Assembly: GCA_002077065.1 (NCBI GenBank)
Contig: NAJO01000030.1
Coordinates: 186,001-250,000 of the forward strand
Source: Cryoendolithus antarcticus
Lineage: Eukaryota > Ascomycota > Dothideomycetes > Cladosporiales > Cladosporiaceae
Length of the DNA stretch: 64,000 bases
Direction of reading: 5' to 3'
The translations under genes and the position numbers were made by a program. The notes beneath the pieces were generated by a model that saw only the letters and a program-made list of their open reading frames with translations, was not told where the DNA came from and searched no databases. The stretch's first letter is position 1. Each line of letters starts with the position of its first letter. Positions 21,006 to 31,920 of this stretch are shown in pieces.

Positions 21006-23726
21006 TTAGTCGTCCCAGCTCCTCCACGCCCCGACCTCAACACCTCCAGGCTGATCCAGAAATAACTCCACGACAAAGCTCTCCAATTGCATCGGCGCAT
21101 ACATCGTCTCCAACACCAACCACAAATCCCCCATCCTCAACATCTCCGGCCGCAAGTCGATCTCAGGCGTCTGTACGCCGCCAGCTGAGCCGTCGGCAAA
21201 TTCATCATCGCTGGACACAAGCAGCACTTCTTTCCGCGAACCGTGGCCGAGCTCGATGCTCAGCTTCAGCATTGGGGTGGATTTCGGGGACTGCTGAGCT
21301 GTCGATGGGTTTTGAAATTGCCGCGCGACGCCGTAGAGGTTGACGAGACGGAGTGGGCGGAGCGGTGCGGCTAATTTGGTGCTGTCTGGACGGAGCCTTG
21401 CAGGCCGCAGGGGCATACTCAGGCGCCCGGCTCCGGCTCGTGGTATCAGTGAGATTTGGGCAGGCACTGATGACTGGACGAGCAAGGTGAACTTGCTGAG
21501 CTGCTGTGGCTCGAATGTGCTGCAGATGATGGTGTATGTCCCTGCATCGAGCTGTGGGATCTCTGCTAGACAACATCGGCGACGGTAGTCCTTGCTGTCG
21601 ACTACGATATCCCTGTTGCGAACCGAGCGGACTCTCTGGCCTTTGCCATGTACTAGCTTGATGTGGACGTTATGGTCTGCCTTGTCTGATTCAAGCAACA
21701 AGCTTAATGCAGACTTCTGAGATATTGACACAGAGAACTGCGGGTTTGTCGAGTACGCAGCACTGTGCGCGTTGCCGCCGGCCGTGTCCTTGGTCCATGC
21801 ACTCGACAGTGTCTGGGAGTACGAAAGGCTGTCGCTGGCTTCCTGCATCGCGAAAGCCGAATTACTGAAGGCACTGAGAGTGAATGTATGGTATACTGGG
21901 GGTAATTCTTGCGCACCCGGCATGACGGTGACCGATTTTCCGGCCTCGCAGTTGTCAAGCTTGAGCAGTATCTGGGGACTGTCGACGAAGCAGGACTGCT
22001 CCACGACAGCATCAGGCAATAGTACCCTACAGCCATTGGAGGAGAACGACTGTAAGGAAATGAATCCATTGATGTCGATCTCGTGAGGCCGCAGGTCAAT
22101 CTCTTCGCCATCGTCCACGTTACGGAAGTGTCTACATAGCAGTACCCACACTGTGCCGGACTCCTGTGGTGTGATTACAAATTGTGGATGAGCTCTCAGG
22201 CTAGTGAATGGTCCGTATGCGGCGGCAGGATCGGAGTGATCCCAAGCAAAGTGCACATCCTGCCTGTGCGCGAACAATCCCGGGTTCCAATTGACGTATA
22301 TTGACTCAAAGTACTGGATGACATTGTCCAGATCCATCCAGAACGTTCCAGGTGACAGCTGCTCATCTGCATTGAGCAAGTCTCTCGTTGACTGCACCGG
22401 CTCGTCATCGCCCTCATCGAGTAGGGAGAGCAGCGCGAGCTCGTTCTCGCCCTGCTCGGTGCGCTTCGTTTTGGACTCCTTAAATCGACCTCGCCAGCTA
22501 GTGCCTTCACACCAGGGGTTCTTGATCAGGAGCAGTCTTTGCCCATCTACCTCTCGCATGTCGATCACAGCGTAATCGTGCTCACCCGCAAGACCAATCT
22601 CTCTCTCCGCGCGAGCTGAGATCTTACCAGTGCCCATCGTAACCATAACGTCTCCATAGTTGAAAGCTGCCAGTGTCTTCCGCCAGAACACGTCTGGCTC
22701 TAGATCGTCCGACTGCATGAATACCTGCTCTGGAATCCAGCCGGTCAAGATCCACAGATCGGTCCCGCTGTTGCTGCCAGGGAAGTCATATCCGCCACGC
22801 ACTTTCAGATAAGCCTTCTCCAATAGTGCAGGCCATAGTAGACCAGGATTATGACGATCGATAACATGTATGACCCGACTAGTATTACTCGCCGGCAGTC
22901 TGTCATCGATCACCACCTTCCTATAGCATCCATTGAAGTTCAGCCGAACGATGTACTTGCCGTTGGCAGACATCATGGGTCGACCGCTCTCCTCGTCATA
23001 GGGATGCAACACCTGCCGCATGATTTTTGAGTGTCCTCGCTCTGCCCTCGCCACCCCAGCACAGATAGAAGCTACGACCGAACAGTCTGTCGCAGCATCT
23101 TGTACGACGTCGATCTTCCGACTTGCGCGCATCGACGGTCCAAGATCTGTACGATCGCCGGAGAACCATGCAGGTGGCGGCAGTGCGTCTGCAGCCCGTC
23201 GCCAGCCATCAAAGACTTCATGTTGAAAGTCCGACAAGCCCAAGACCGCGCTGTCGGTGAACGGCTCTTCGCCAGGTGCAAGTATGAACTCGTCAGGAGT
23301 GGGAGGCGTGGTCCAAGGTGGAAATTTGAAGCCGTTGAGCACGCTCGCCTTCAGCAGCAGGATATGTTCCTTCTTCGTAATGGCTCGAGAATTCTTGGGT
23401 TCGCGCAGCTGTCTGACTCTGGTCGCATCTGACACATCTGGTACTGGCGGAACAAGTACTCTGTCTGGTGCTCTATGGCCTGCAATACTTCGCCAGTCGC
23501 GAGTCGTTTTGATCTTCTCGGCTTCATCGAGCAGTTGCTTCACGCGAGTATTGAGTTGAGTCTTTTCGGACGGATCCTTCGCAAGCTTAAGAGCTCTCAT
23601 GGAGGTTTCCGCAGCTTTGATAGCGATCTCGAGTGCCTCATCTCGGGTCCTTGCAGCTCCAAGGTCTGCTTCATGCTGCGTAACATCTTGTTTGAGTTGA
23701 TCTAAGTCCTGGGATGGCAGACTCAT
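21006..23726 (-). CDS. RIM13: Calpain-like cysteine protease Rim13/PalB
   Basis: An intronless 906-aa protein. It is the protease thought to process the pH regulator Rim101/PacC at endosomal ESCRT-III. Residues about 1-80 form an MIT-type helical domain. The calpain core follows: the catalytic Cys is Cys215 in TDCSVVAS, the catalytic His is in GEHDYAVIDM, and the Asn is in IKNPWCEGT. All three are present. Two C-terminal beta-rich domains follow (about 480-906), as in PalB/calpain-7. Length fits the family (PalB about 850). It is divergent to a small mitochondrial gene. Confidence 0.92.
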   Translation of the reverse strand: MSLPSQDLDQLKQDVTQHEADLGAARTRDEALEIAIKAAETSMRALKLAKDPSEKTQLNTRVKQLLDEAEKIKTTRDWRSIAGHRAPDRVLVPPVPDVSDATRVRQLREPKNSRAITKKEHILLLKASVLNGFKFPPWTTPPTPDEFILAPGEEPFTDSAVLGLSDFQHEVFDGWRRAADALPPPAWFSGDRTDLGPSMRASRKIDVVQDAATDCSVVASICAGVARAERGHSKIMRQVLHPYDEESGRPMMSANGKYIVRLNFNGCYRKVVIDDRLPASNTSRVIHVIDRHNPGLLWPALLEKAYLKVRGGYDFPGSNSGTDLWILTGWIPEQVFMQSDDLEPDVFWRKTLAAFNYGDVMVTMGTGKISARAEREIGLAGEHDYAVIDMREVDGQRLLLIKNPWCEGTSWRGRFKESKTKRTEQGENELALLSLLDEGDDEPVQSTRDLLNADEQLSPGTFWMDLDNVIQYFESIYVNWNPGLFAHRQDVHFAWDHSDPAAAYGPFTSLRAHPQFVITPQESGTVWVLLCRHFRNVDDGEEIDLRPHEIDINGFISLQSFSSNGCRVLLPDAVVEQSCFVDSPQILLKLDNCEAGKSVTVMPGAQELPPVYHTFTLSAFSNSAFAMQEASDSLSYSQTLSSAWTKDTAGGNAHSAAYSTNPQFSVSISQKSALSLLLESDKADHNVHIKLVHGKGQRVRSVRNRDIVVDSKDYRRRCCLAEIPQLDAGTYTIICSTFEPQQLSKFTLLVQSSVPAQISLIPRAGAGRLSMPLRPARLRPDSTKLAAPLRPLRLVNLYGVARQFQNPSTAQQSPKSTPMLKLSIELGHGSRKEVLLVSSDDEFADGSAGGVQTPEIDLRPEMLRMGDLWLVLETMYAPMQLESFVVELFLDQPGGVEVGAWRSWDD

Positions 23727-24091
23727 TGATCGATCCTTGGAACACAGAACGGACTATGCTTCGCTCTTAGCTTGCTCAGACTTCCTGATTCAGCTCTATG
23801 AGCGTCGTCGCCACGTCTTTCATAGGGGATGCAAGAAACGAAAGCATCCATCGTCCCAATTGACTGGTAGAGCACGTTTCACAATATCTATACCGCCAAG
23901 AGTCTGCTCGACCACCCTTTCGCAAACTCATCCCATCAGTCAGCCTCGGCTCCACATAGGATAGCTCCGGCAACAGCTTATATGCGCGACATTATCACCT
24001 TACAGATATACTTCACTGATCGATCTTCTAGCCCAGAGAATTCCTCAGCAACAGCTACACTCATTGCGACCGGATCTCACTGCACTTCACC
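23727..24091. promoter_or_regulatory. Divergent promoter, RIM13 / small mitochondrial protein
   Basis: 365 bp between two start codons. No clear TATA box or known element seen. Confidence 0.35.
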
Positions 24092-24587
24092 ATGGCTTCC
24101 CGCCTCCTCCGCCCCTCCCTCGTCCTCCGCTCAACACCCCTCTCCCTCCCCACAGCCACAGCTAGGACCTTCCGCACAACCTCCCAGCTACGCGCAGAGA
24201 TCGTGCCGCCGCCGGTGCGGAAACCGGTTGGAGCGTTCCGGGGGACGTAAGCGCACTCATCCCCCCCAAGCATATGCGGGCACGACGGGACAGAGGATTG
24301 AGATAGGTAGCTAATGCGGCAGGGCGATAGGATCTTCGGTTTCCTGCTGGGAACAACATTGGCAGGCACCGGACTGTACTACTACGTGGTAGATGAGTAC
24401 AAAGTGTCAAATGAGCTGTTGACGGAAGATGTATATGTACGTTTCTGCAATCATAGCAGACAAAGGGCAGGAGTGAGGGCAAGGAAGGAGCGATGCTAAT
24501 GACCGGATGTAGGCGCTACAAGGAGCTGTGCAGCGATTGGAGGGGTATGTGAGAGGACTGGAGGAGGATTTGAAGACGAGGAAGTGA
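24092..24587 (+). CDS. Small mitochondrial single-pass membrane protein, unknown function
   Basis: Exons 24092-24246, 24331-24436 and 24513-24587; introns of 84 and 76 bp. The product is 111 aa. I chose the acceptor at 24330 rather than 24321 because only it keeps the frame. The N-terminus (MASRLLRPSLVLRST... ARTFRTTS) is an Arg/Ser-rich matrix presequence. A single membrane span follows (IFGFLLGTTLAGTGLYYYVV), then DEYKVSNELLTEDVYALQGAVQRLEGYVRGLEED, a short amphipathic or coiled-coil helix. The tripartite form fits an inner-membrane accessory or assembly protein. I do not recognise a named family. Confidence 0.75.
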
Positions 24588-24895
24588 GAGAGACGGAAGC
24601 AGGCAGAGCCATGAGGGAGACCAGCTACGGAAAAGCGAAAGCCCGGGAGCCGCGCGAACGAGGGATCGGAGTCAGACGACTTCGGGTGGTGGCGCACATA
24701 ACAAGGCCCGAGACTAAGGTGCTGCGTTGAGTCGGAGGATCTCACATCTCAGCGCTAGGAAGCAGACGCGCGTGTATGTACGATACCCATAATCGAAGCT
24801 CAGAAGCATTCCCACATATTGCCGAAAATCGAATCGCAGAATCGCTCTGTACATGTTCTCTAGATCAGACGAATTCCTCCTATAGCAGACACAGC
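24588..24895. other. Intergenic between convergent genes
   Basis: 3' regions only. No feature supported. Confidence 0.45.
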
Positions 24896-26010
24896 TCATG
24901 CCTTGGCAGCGACATTCTCAGCCACCTGCTTCGTCTGCTCCGCCGCCGCCGCAACCCTCTCCGCCGCAATCTTCTGCAGCTTCGCAAGCTGCTCTTTCCG
25001 AATCATGCGTACATATCTGAACAAGAGCACGAACGCCAACTCTAAGCGCTCCTTTGTCATCATAAGCAGACCCTGCACTAACAGACCCTTGAGGATTTGC
25101 GGTCCGATGCCTTTGAACAGGCCGAGAGCGCCTTCGTGGTGGATGATGAACGACATGACCTCGCCGAAGGATTTGAAAGGCTTGCCGTTGCGGGCTGGGG
25201 GTGGTCGGGATTGCAGGCCGACTTTGGCGACGATGAGGGGTTGGGTTGCGATTGTGGCGAGGGATTTGGACATTGCGCCCAGCACTGCATGGTTTGTTAG
25301 CATCGTGTTCAGCCATCTCTTCAACATGGAAAGCACGTACAGAAGGCCTCGTGCGCTCTCAAAATCTGCTTCCCCGGATAGATCACATCTTTCAACCTCT
25401 GATACGCGCCATACGTGATCGCGGGATTGACAACCAGCACCAAACTCGCCTTCAACCCCCTCCACAACCCACTATACCCATCCTCACTATCAATCACCTC
25501 CTTTGCAGTCGCTAGCAGGCCCTTCTTATCGCCCTTCGGCTGCGTCTGCTGTCTTGTCGTCACGACCGCGATGGGGATTGTGAAGAGCTGTGCCAGAGCG
25601 CCTGCCACAGCTCCAAGAGCGAGCTCGACGGCTGTGTTGGGCGCGCTGGTGTTCTTTTGCACACGCGTGAGGTAGAGCGTCCGGACTGTGGAATACCAGT
25701 AGAAGTATGCGAAGTTTGTGCTTGCCACGCCTAGGAGGCTGCCAGCCATGCCGGAGTAGAGGCCCATGATTCCCTCATCTTCAAGGATCGTCTGGATGGC
25801 GTGAATTGTGCCGTTGTAGTGTCGGTCGTTGGTTGTTGTGGCCGAGCTGTCATTCTCAGCGAGTTTGTTGGAGGAGTTGGGCCGCTTCTTGATCTGTACT
25901 TGAAGCCGAGTCTTGACGATGTCTAGGGGGTAGACGAGGGAGTTTGCGAGGACTGCGCCGGTGGAGCCTGCTATTGCGAGGCCCCAAGGAGGGATCTCGG
26001 CTTTGGACAT
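24896..26010 (-). CDS. ANT1: Peroxisomal adenine nucleotide carrier (Ant1/PMP47-like)
   Basis: Exon 1 is 26010-25341 and exon 2 25284-24896; the 56-bp intron splits a Leu codon. The product is 352 aa. Carrier signatures are YPLDIVKTRLQ, a divergent second one (IPIAVVTTRQQT) and QPLIVAKVGLQS. The altered second and third signatures and the long charged loop after helix 1 are features of the PMP47/Ant1/SLC25A17 group, which brings ATP into peroxisomes for fatty-acid activation. The C-terminal helix is Ala/Glu/Lys-rich. A CCTCGG motif lies about 240 bp upstream. Confidence 0.85.
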
Positions 26011-26675
26011 GGCTGCGGTAGGAAGTCTTGTCGTCCAGCAAAGGGCAGGACCTCAAGGGAGGATGAGGTGGACAGGTAGGTGCTGATGTGAGCCGCTGGT
26101 GAGGCTACTGGACTACGCCGAGAGCATAGCGATGCAGAAAAAATGCTGCCAATATCAACAAGAACGGTGGGATGGTCTAGATGGCATGAATGTCGTCCAT
26201 TGAAGCTCTCCCACGGTGCAAGCCACGATGTCGTCGGCTTGCTTCTTGGACCTCGGCAGCACAGGCCGATGTTGCCCGCGTCCGGTCACTCTTTCCCTGT
26301 ATGTAGAACATGTGCTTTTTACACCCATCAGATTTGCCCTCGCAGACTGTATGCGACAAGTGTGTTGCAGCTTGTTGCGTGTCCTTCACGGCCCTCGAGA
26401 ATACAGGACTTCTCAGTCGTTCCATCGCGTTCTGACGACAACGGAAGGTTCGTGACAATGCACAGCCACAGCGGCGTGGTCCCGAGTCAGGTAGGTTATG
26501 ACGTCCACGTGAACAGTGGGGCAGCATCGAAGTAGAAGCGTCGTAATACACATGTACTGTGTATTGACTGCTAGCTATTCATCCGACTAGCACTCTCATT
26601 TGCGGTATTCCCGCCTCATCACCTCATCTGACGCACACTACACCACCTCTGCAGGTCTCTACCAACACCGCGACA
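26011..26675. promoter_or_regulatory. Divergent promoter ANT1 / WW-protein gene
   Basis: 665 bp between starts. CCTCGG at 26251-26256 matches the FarA/FarB core and sits inside the same 9-mer CCTCGGCAG found upstream of the acyl-CoA dehydrogenase. No gene is seen. Confidence 0.4.
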
Positions 26676-27626
26676 ATGGCTTCGCACCAACAGATCCCCA
26701 CCGACGCGCCACCCTCCTACGATTCGATAGCCTCCCAGCCCTCAGGCTCCTCGCGACCCTCACACCACACCGGTGGCTCCTCACTCGAAGTGCCATCTTC
26801 CTCCTCCTCCCACAGCGCAAATGGCATCCCCATCTCCTCGCGCCGCTCAATGGAAGACGAGCATCGACCCCTCCCTAAAGGCTGGGTCCGCAGCTTCGAC
26901 CCCGAAACAGGCCACCAGTTCTTCGTAGACACTGCTTCCGAACCCCCTCGAAGCATATGGACACACCCCTACGACGACGATGAGTACCTCCGTACGCTCT
27001 CCTCCGAGCAGCGCGAGCGGATAGAACAGGAGAGTCTGAAGGGTAGCCAGCCCACCAAGGCAGATATAATGCACGACCACACCGACGAGGAAGATCTCTC
27101 ATCACCCACCGGCGAGCTGCCACCCCGACCCGAAGGCAAAGGAAAGGGCAAAGTGAGCTTCGGCCGCAAAATGAAAGACAAGCTCACAGGCACAACGTAC
27201 GAAGAACGGCAACGCCAACGCGCCGCGCGCGAAGAGGAAGAACGAAGACTCTATGCCCAGCACCTCAAAATCCGGCAAGCGATGGCCAAAGCGCTCGAGA
27301 CCGGCCAACCGCAGTTAGTAGGCAAGGACAAGAACGGCGAGGATATGTGGCTCACGCCGCCGCCGCAGACGCAGCCAGGGCAAGCTCAGTTTCACGCGGG
27401 ACGGCAGGGGTATCCAGGACGGCAAGGGTATTATAGCCCGTATGGGTATGGTGGGGGCGGCTTGTATGCGCCGCCGGGGATGTACGCGAGGCCTATGGGG
27501 CCGTATCGCAGGCCTTATGGGGGTGGGTTTGGAGGCGGGATGGGGCTGCCTATTGGATTGGGTATGGGTGCGGGGCTGCTGGGTGGCGGGTTGCTTGGAG
27601 GGGCGATGCTAGGCGGCGGGTTCTAG
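26676..27626 (+). CDS. WWM1: WW-domain protein with Gly/Tyr-rich tail, Wwm1-like
   Basis: An intronless 316-aa protein. A PY-type motif (APPSYDS) lies near residue 12, and a Ser-rich stretch follows. The WW domain is at about 66-105: LPKGWVRSFDPETGHQFFVD ... SIWTHP, with both Trp present. A basic/Glu-rich helix follows (EERQRQRAAREEEERRLY). The last ~95 residues are Gln/Gly/Tyr/Pro-rich, ending in a poly-Gly/Leu tail (LLGGGLLGGAMLGGGF). Yeast Wwm1, which binds metacaspase, has the same order of WW domain and G/Q/Y-rich tail. Having both a WW domain and its own PY motif allows self-interaction; this is inference. Confidence 0.75.
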   Translation: MASHQQIPTDAPPSYDSIASQPSGSSRPSHHTGGSSLEVPSSSSSHSANGIPISSRRSMEDEHRPLPKGWVRSFDPETGHQFFVDTASEPPRSIWTHPYDDDEYLRTLSSEQRERIEQESLKGSQPTKADIMHDHTDEEDLSSPTGELPPRPEGKGKGKVSFGRKMKDKLTGTTYEERQRQRAAREEEERRLYAQHLKIRQAMAKALETGQPQLVGKDKNGEDMWLTPPPQTQPGQAQFHAGRQGYPGRQGYYSPYGYGGGGLYAPPGMYARPMGPYRRPYGGGFGGGMGLPIGLGMGAGLLGGGLLGGAMLGGGF

Positions 27627-28074
27627 GCGTGAGATTCTCATGGTAGGCACGAGACGAAAAGGGACCTCGATATGATATCTACGAACCAGAGATACCACCG
27701 TTGGGCATTTCAGTGCAGCTCTTAGTCTGCACAGGAAATCGTTGTGCTGCTGCGTGTCTCGTCACAGGTGTGATTATGCCACTGCAAAACGTCTGGGAGT
27801 ACCGTCGTCGTGGCACGTAGTGGCTCGTATAGTTCGCTGAATTTCAGGGGGTTCGGAGGAGCTTGTAGTATTGTGCCACAGCATACACACAGGTGGAGGA
27901 GAGGCGAACGTCCATCGAAGAACTTTGAGGACAGGAAAAGAGCGAAGTCGAGGAACACGTTTGTAGTAGATAAGGATTCAAATCCTCATACCAACGCCGC
28001 CCATCACCAATCATATCATCCTCTACAGTCTACATAATGCCCCTCCTCCCCTCCCCTGCATTCTCACCACAACT
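27627..28074. other. Intergenic between convergent genes
   Basis: 3' regions of the WW-protein and PDI genes. A run at about 27965 looks superficially like a tRNA B box, but no A box or stem partners are present. Confidence 0.45.
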
Positions 28075-29779
28075 CTACAACTCATCATGATGATCCGCCG
28101 CCTCATCATCATCAATAACACTCTCCTTCACCACAGACGCCGCCTCCTTAACAGCACTCTTGACCTTCTCGCCCACACCCTCAGCCGCCTTCGTAGCAGC
28201 AGCAGCCTGATGCGGCATCCCCTCAGTCTCCACGCTCTCAGTCTCAGCCGCCTCACCACCGACATCAATCCCAAAGCTGCCGTTATCGCGGATGAAAGCG
28301 GCTAGATCCTCGATCGTGCGCGAGCCGGAGTAATCCACTGGTGCGGTCTTGGACCCAGCTTTGAAGAGCTTGATAGTAGGGAACCCTTGAATCTCATCCG
28401 GAACGTCGTTGGCTGTTGCGTCGACCTTGGCGATGACTACCTTGTCGGAATGCGGCTTGAACATCTCGGCTAGCTGGTCGTATTTCGGCGCTAGGGACTT
28501 GCAGTGTCCGCACCAGGGGGCGTAGAATTCAAGGAGAACGTCTTTGTCGTTGTCGATTACGACGTCTTGGTAGTTCTTCGCTACCACGACAGTCACGGGA
28601 CCCTCCTGCTTCTCTGGGATGGGCTCAGACTTGACGCTCGGATCGACTTTACCGGCTACGAAGTCTGCGATGAAGGCACCGATGGACTTGGCGGAGAGGT
28701 CTTTGGCGGAGCCTTGCTTCGAGTAAGGGAACTTCTGGTTCTTGACTGTGTCTTGGATGGCGAAGGCCGGCCAGTTGCCAGCTTCAAGGTTGAGGTTACC
28801 AGCATGTTGGCCGAAAGCTTTGGCGTCGATGGTGGCGAAGTTTACCTTGCCCTTGTGGGTCTCGGCGACAGATTTGAGGTCTTTGGAGAGGGACTCGCGC
28901 TCTTCGGGGGTCTCGGCGAAGATGTAGGCGAGAGGGATGCCGGCCTGTACTTGCTGTCAGCGCTACTGTCGCTAGAGAGTGAGAATTTGAGCCAACTCAC
29001 AGCCATGTACCCAGCATACGTCTCCGGCCCAACCTCACCAATCAACGGCGTCGACGCAGTCTTCGCAAACTCCGAGATCGTCTCCTTCGTGAAGCCCTCG
29101 GAGAAGACGTTCTTCCCCTCATCAAAAGTCTTGTATAACACAATGCTCGGCTGCTTCACGCCCTCAGCCTCCGCAAGCGTCAAATCGCTCGTAGCGCCGA
29201 ACAAAAAGTTATCCCTCAACTCCTCCGCAACCTCGTTGAACGTCGCGTTGGAGCTCTTGTCGTCCGCGCCAAAGTACCCCACAAGCACAACCTTGTCCGC
29301 AGTCTTGAACTCCTCCAGCGCAGCACCACTCCCAAGCACACTCACGGCAGGCAGAGCCTGCTTGGTCATGTAGGAGATGATCGCAGGCGCCTTTCGTGGC
29401 CCGGAGTAAGGCTGCACATTCTCAGCGCCGCGGAACACTTTCAGCGTTGGGTAGCCCTCGACGCCAAAGTCTTGGCAGAGGTCTTGGTTCTCGGTGCAGT
29501 CGATTTTGGCGAGAGCGATGGATTTCTCCTTGAGGGAGGTGGCGGCTTCTTCGTATTCCGGGGCGAGGGCTTTGCAGTGGCCGCACCAGGGGGCGAAGAC
29601 TGGGGAGAGTTGTCAGTTGAATGTGGGGGTTGGAGGAGGGAATGAAGGTGGGCCGTACACTCTGCGAGCACTAGATCATGATCCTCGACGAAGGACTTGA
29701 AGGTATCCTTGGTAAGATCGTGGACATCGCTGGCAGTGGCCAGGGCAGCCAATGCCGCCAATCCGAATGCGGTCCTCAT
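28075..29779 (-). CDS. PDI1: Protein disulfide-isomerase, ER
   Basis: Three exons: 29779-29659, 29599-29001 and 28944-28075; introns of 59 and 56 bp. The product is 529 aa. Of two overlapping donors at the first intron, only GTACGG at 29658 gives the proper LAEFFAPWCGHC junction. Residues 1-16 are a signal peptide (TAFGLAALAALATA). Two thioredoxin active sites are seen, APWCGHCKAL near 46-49 and APWCGHCKSL near 385-388, flanking the b and b' domains. The C-terminus is HHDEL, an ER-retrieval signal. The Ala/Glu-rich acidic tail is typical. It oxidises and isomerises disulfides in secretory proteins. Confidence 0.95.
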
Positions 29780-30646
29780 AGTTGCGGTCTACTACGGATT
29801 GAGGATGTGAGGAAGTAGATGTTCGGTATTGCTATGAAATGTCGAGAAGATCAACTTCTGGCGACAGGAAAGGGTGTAGTGGAAGAGAAGAGCTGTACTG
29901 TGATCAAGGAGTCTATTCGCATGCTCACAAATCCGTCTCGAGTTGCGCACGTGCCATCAGGGTCTTGACAGCTGTTGCGAGCAGCTTGTGGAGGCGCTGC
30001 TGCACTTCAGCTGGCCACCTTGCAATCGCATGCACACAAAGGGAGACAAATACATTTAAACTATCAGCTGCACGGAATGGCACAGGTTCGACTGCATTAG
30101 GACGGCAACGGCAGACGTTCACAGTTCCTTGGCTACACCATGAGCTCACCACTCGCCTACGTTGTGGCTCACTCTACGAATGATCCGGACTCGTGCATTC
30201 TATCGACCACTGCCTGTCTCGTCAAGAGATCTCCATAAGCCTCTCGTTGATAATGTTTGCTGGCTTTGAGCATATTGAGCGCAATACATCTGACCCAACG
30301 TCGATACAATTCGACATTGCTGCGCGCGAGTTGCAGTCTGCGAGCCAACAAAGCCTACTGAGTATGCAATACCATGCCAGCAGGCGCAGCATCTCGTTGT
30401 CGAAGACAAGAGGTGCTCTGCTACGATGATGCCTTTGCTACCGTGATGGCGTACGATCCTTGTACATCACGGTCATGTATCTTAATCCCCCATCGAGGTA
30501 GTCAAGGCTTCAAGTTCGACATTGCCTATATACACCTCTGCAACGTAAGTACTTTTCCTCCAGTATCTCATAGAACAACCACTTCGTCTCTTCCATCGAC
30601 CATTCCAAGCCAACGCTCTCTCCTTTATCATCCATCAATCTCGGAA
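29780..30646. promoter_or_regulatory. Divergent promoter region PDI1 / J-domain-like gene A
   Basis: 867 bp between starts. A TATATA box lies at 30527-30532, about 115 bp before the J-like gene start. A CACGTG occurs at about 29948. The frame open before 30647 (from 30374) is promoter and leader rather than protein. Confidence 0.4.
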
Positions 30647-31592
30647 ATGTCTTCCCACCCCTCCATCGAAACCGTCCGCGCCTGGGTCGCCCGCGACGAG
30701 GAAGCCTTCCGCCGACAAAACGCCTTCTTAGATGACCTCCAGCGCACTCCAGCGTCAGAACTCAAGCCGCACCATCGAAACGTCATCGCGCACTGGGATC
30801 GATCCATCATCAAAGACTGTAATCGGCATCTCTCGATCCTCGAGGACATCGATGCTCCATCGGCAGAGGAGCGTGAGCTAATGCAGCAGCTCAACCGGCT
30901 CGTGGTGTTGGGCGATCACATGGTTGATCGGACGCTCGCTGTGCAGGCACAACTTGAGGCGAAGCTGGGCGCGGTCGATATGAGTGACGAGCCGCTTCCG
31001 ATACCGAAGGGGAAAGAGAGCGTCGAGGAGGCGGTCAAGACAAGCCCTCTGATGAAGCCATTCCCTCCCATGGAGAATCCGCCACTGGCTGTGCATACGA
31101 ATCCACTGCCCGAGATTCCTGAGCCTACGATGGCACATGCAGCTCCTGCGCCAGCGCTGGTACCTCATACGGTTGTGCGCACGCCGTCGCCATCCGAGCA
31201 GCCTACTCCTGCACCGGGTTTAGAGCACGGATCCGCGCTACAAGCCGAGGAGGACGAGCCCATTTCCCCGTCCGATCTCTACGCCCTTCTCGGCGTTGCC
31301 CCAGATATCCCCTTCCCTGACTTGAAGAAGTACGCCACCTCCCCTTCCTTTCTCCCGCCCACACCCAATACCCATAAACTAACGACACCATAGAGCCATC
31401 CGCAAACAAAGCATTCGCATGCACCCGGACAAGAACCTCGACGATCCAGACGCGAGCTCGAAATTCTCGGACTTTGTCGCTGCGATGAAAGTCTTCGAGA
31501 CGGAGGAGAATAGGGCGAAGTTCGAGGAGACCGGAGAGGATGATCAGGTTGACGACCTGGCGAAGAAGGTGAAGAGTCTAAAGGCGGCTTGA
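30647..31592 (+). CDS. J-domain-like protein A (HPD kept, helix IV degenerate)
   Basis: Exon 1 is 30647-31329 and exon 2 31394-31592; the 64-bp intron is in phase 2. The product is 293 aa. Residues 1-115 are helical and charged (RSIIKDCNRHLSILEDID, ERELMQQLNRLVVLGDHMV). Residues 115-200 are Pro-rich. A J-like domain is at about 205-275: SDLYALLGVAPDIPFPDLKK, then IRKQSIRMHPDKNLDD with His238-Pro239-Asp240. The end of the domain (ENRAKFEET) lacks the usual Phe-Tyr-Asp. An HPD loop is needed to stimulate Hsp70 ATPase, so co-chaperone activity is possible. The gene faces a paralogue tail to tail. The start at 30647 matches the start of the paralogue. Confidence 0.75.
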
Positions 31593-31920
31593 GAGCCCTC
31601 GCGAGTGGCCGAGGGCGTAGAGTAGATGGTACAGAGCTGTAGGCAGAGGTGTTAATTTCTGGGATGCAATTCAATAACTTTTAATGATGAAGGCGTCGCG
31701 TGTTCTACTACGTTTGTACTCGCTTGACTGGCATGATCGTCTTGCAGAGTACAACGCTTACTACAGTACCGATTGCGACATAGAAGGTACCATGAGATGA
31801 TTGTGACGTATCTCAAATCCTATCTACCTTATGTATCTACGTTCGACTGCCGTTTGACTGCCTATCTCGCGCTGGTCTAGTCTATACGATCACTCCTGCG
31901 TGGACATTGCCCTCTTGGAT
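31593..31920. other. Intergenic between the two convergent J-like genes
   Basis: 328 bp of shared 3' region. No obvious inverted repeat or terminator-like structure. Confidence 0.45.

Noticed and set aside
27955..27995. Possible tRNA B box (GGATTCAAATCCTC)
   Set aside because: No A box, acceptor stem or anticodon arm could be laid out on either strand.
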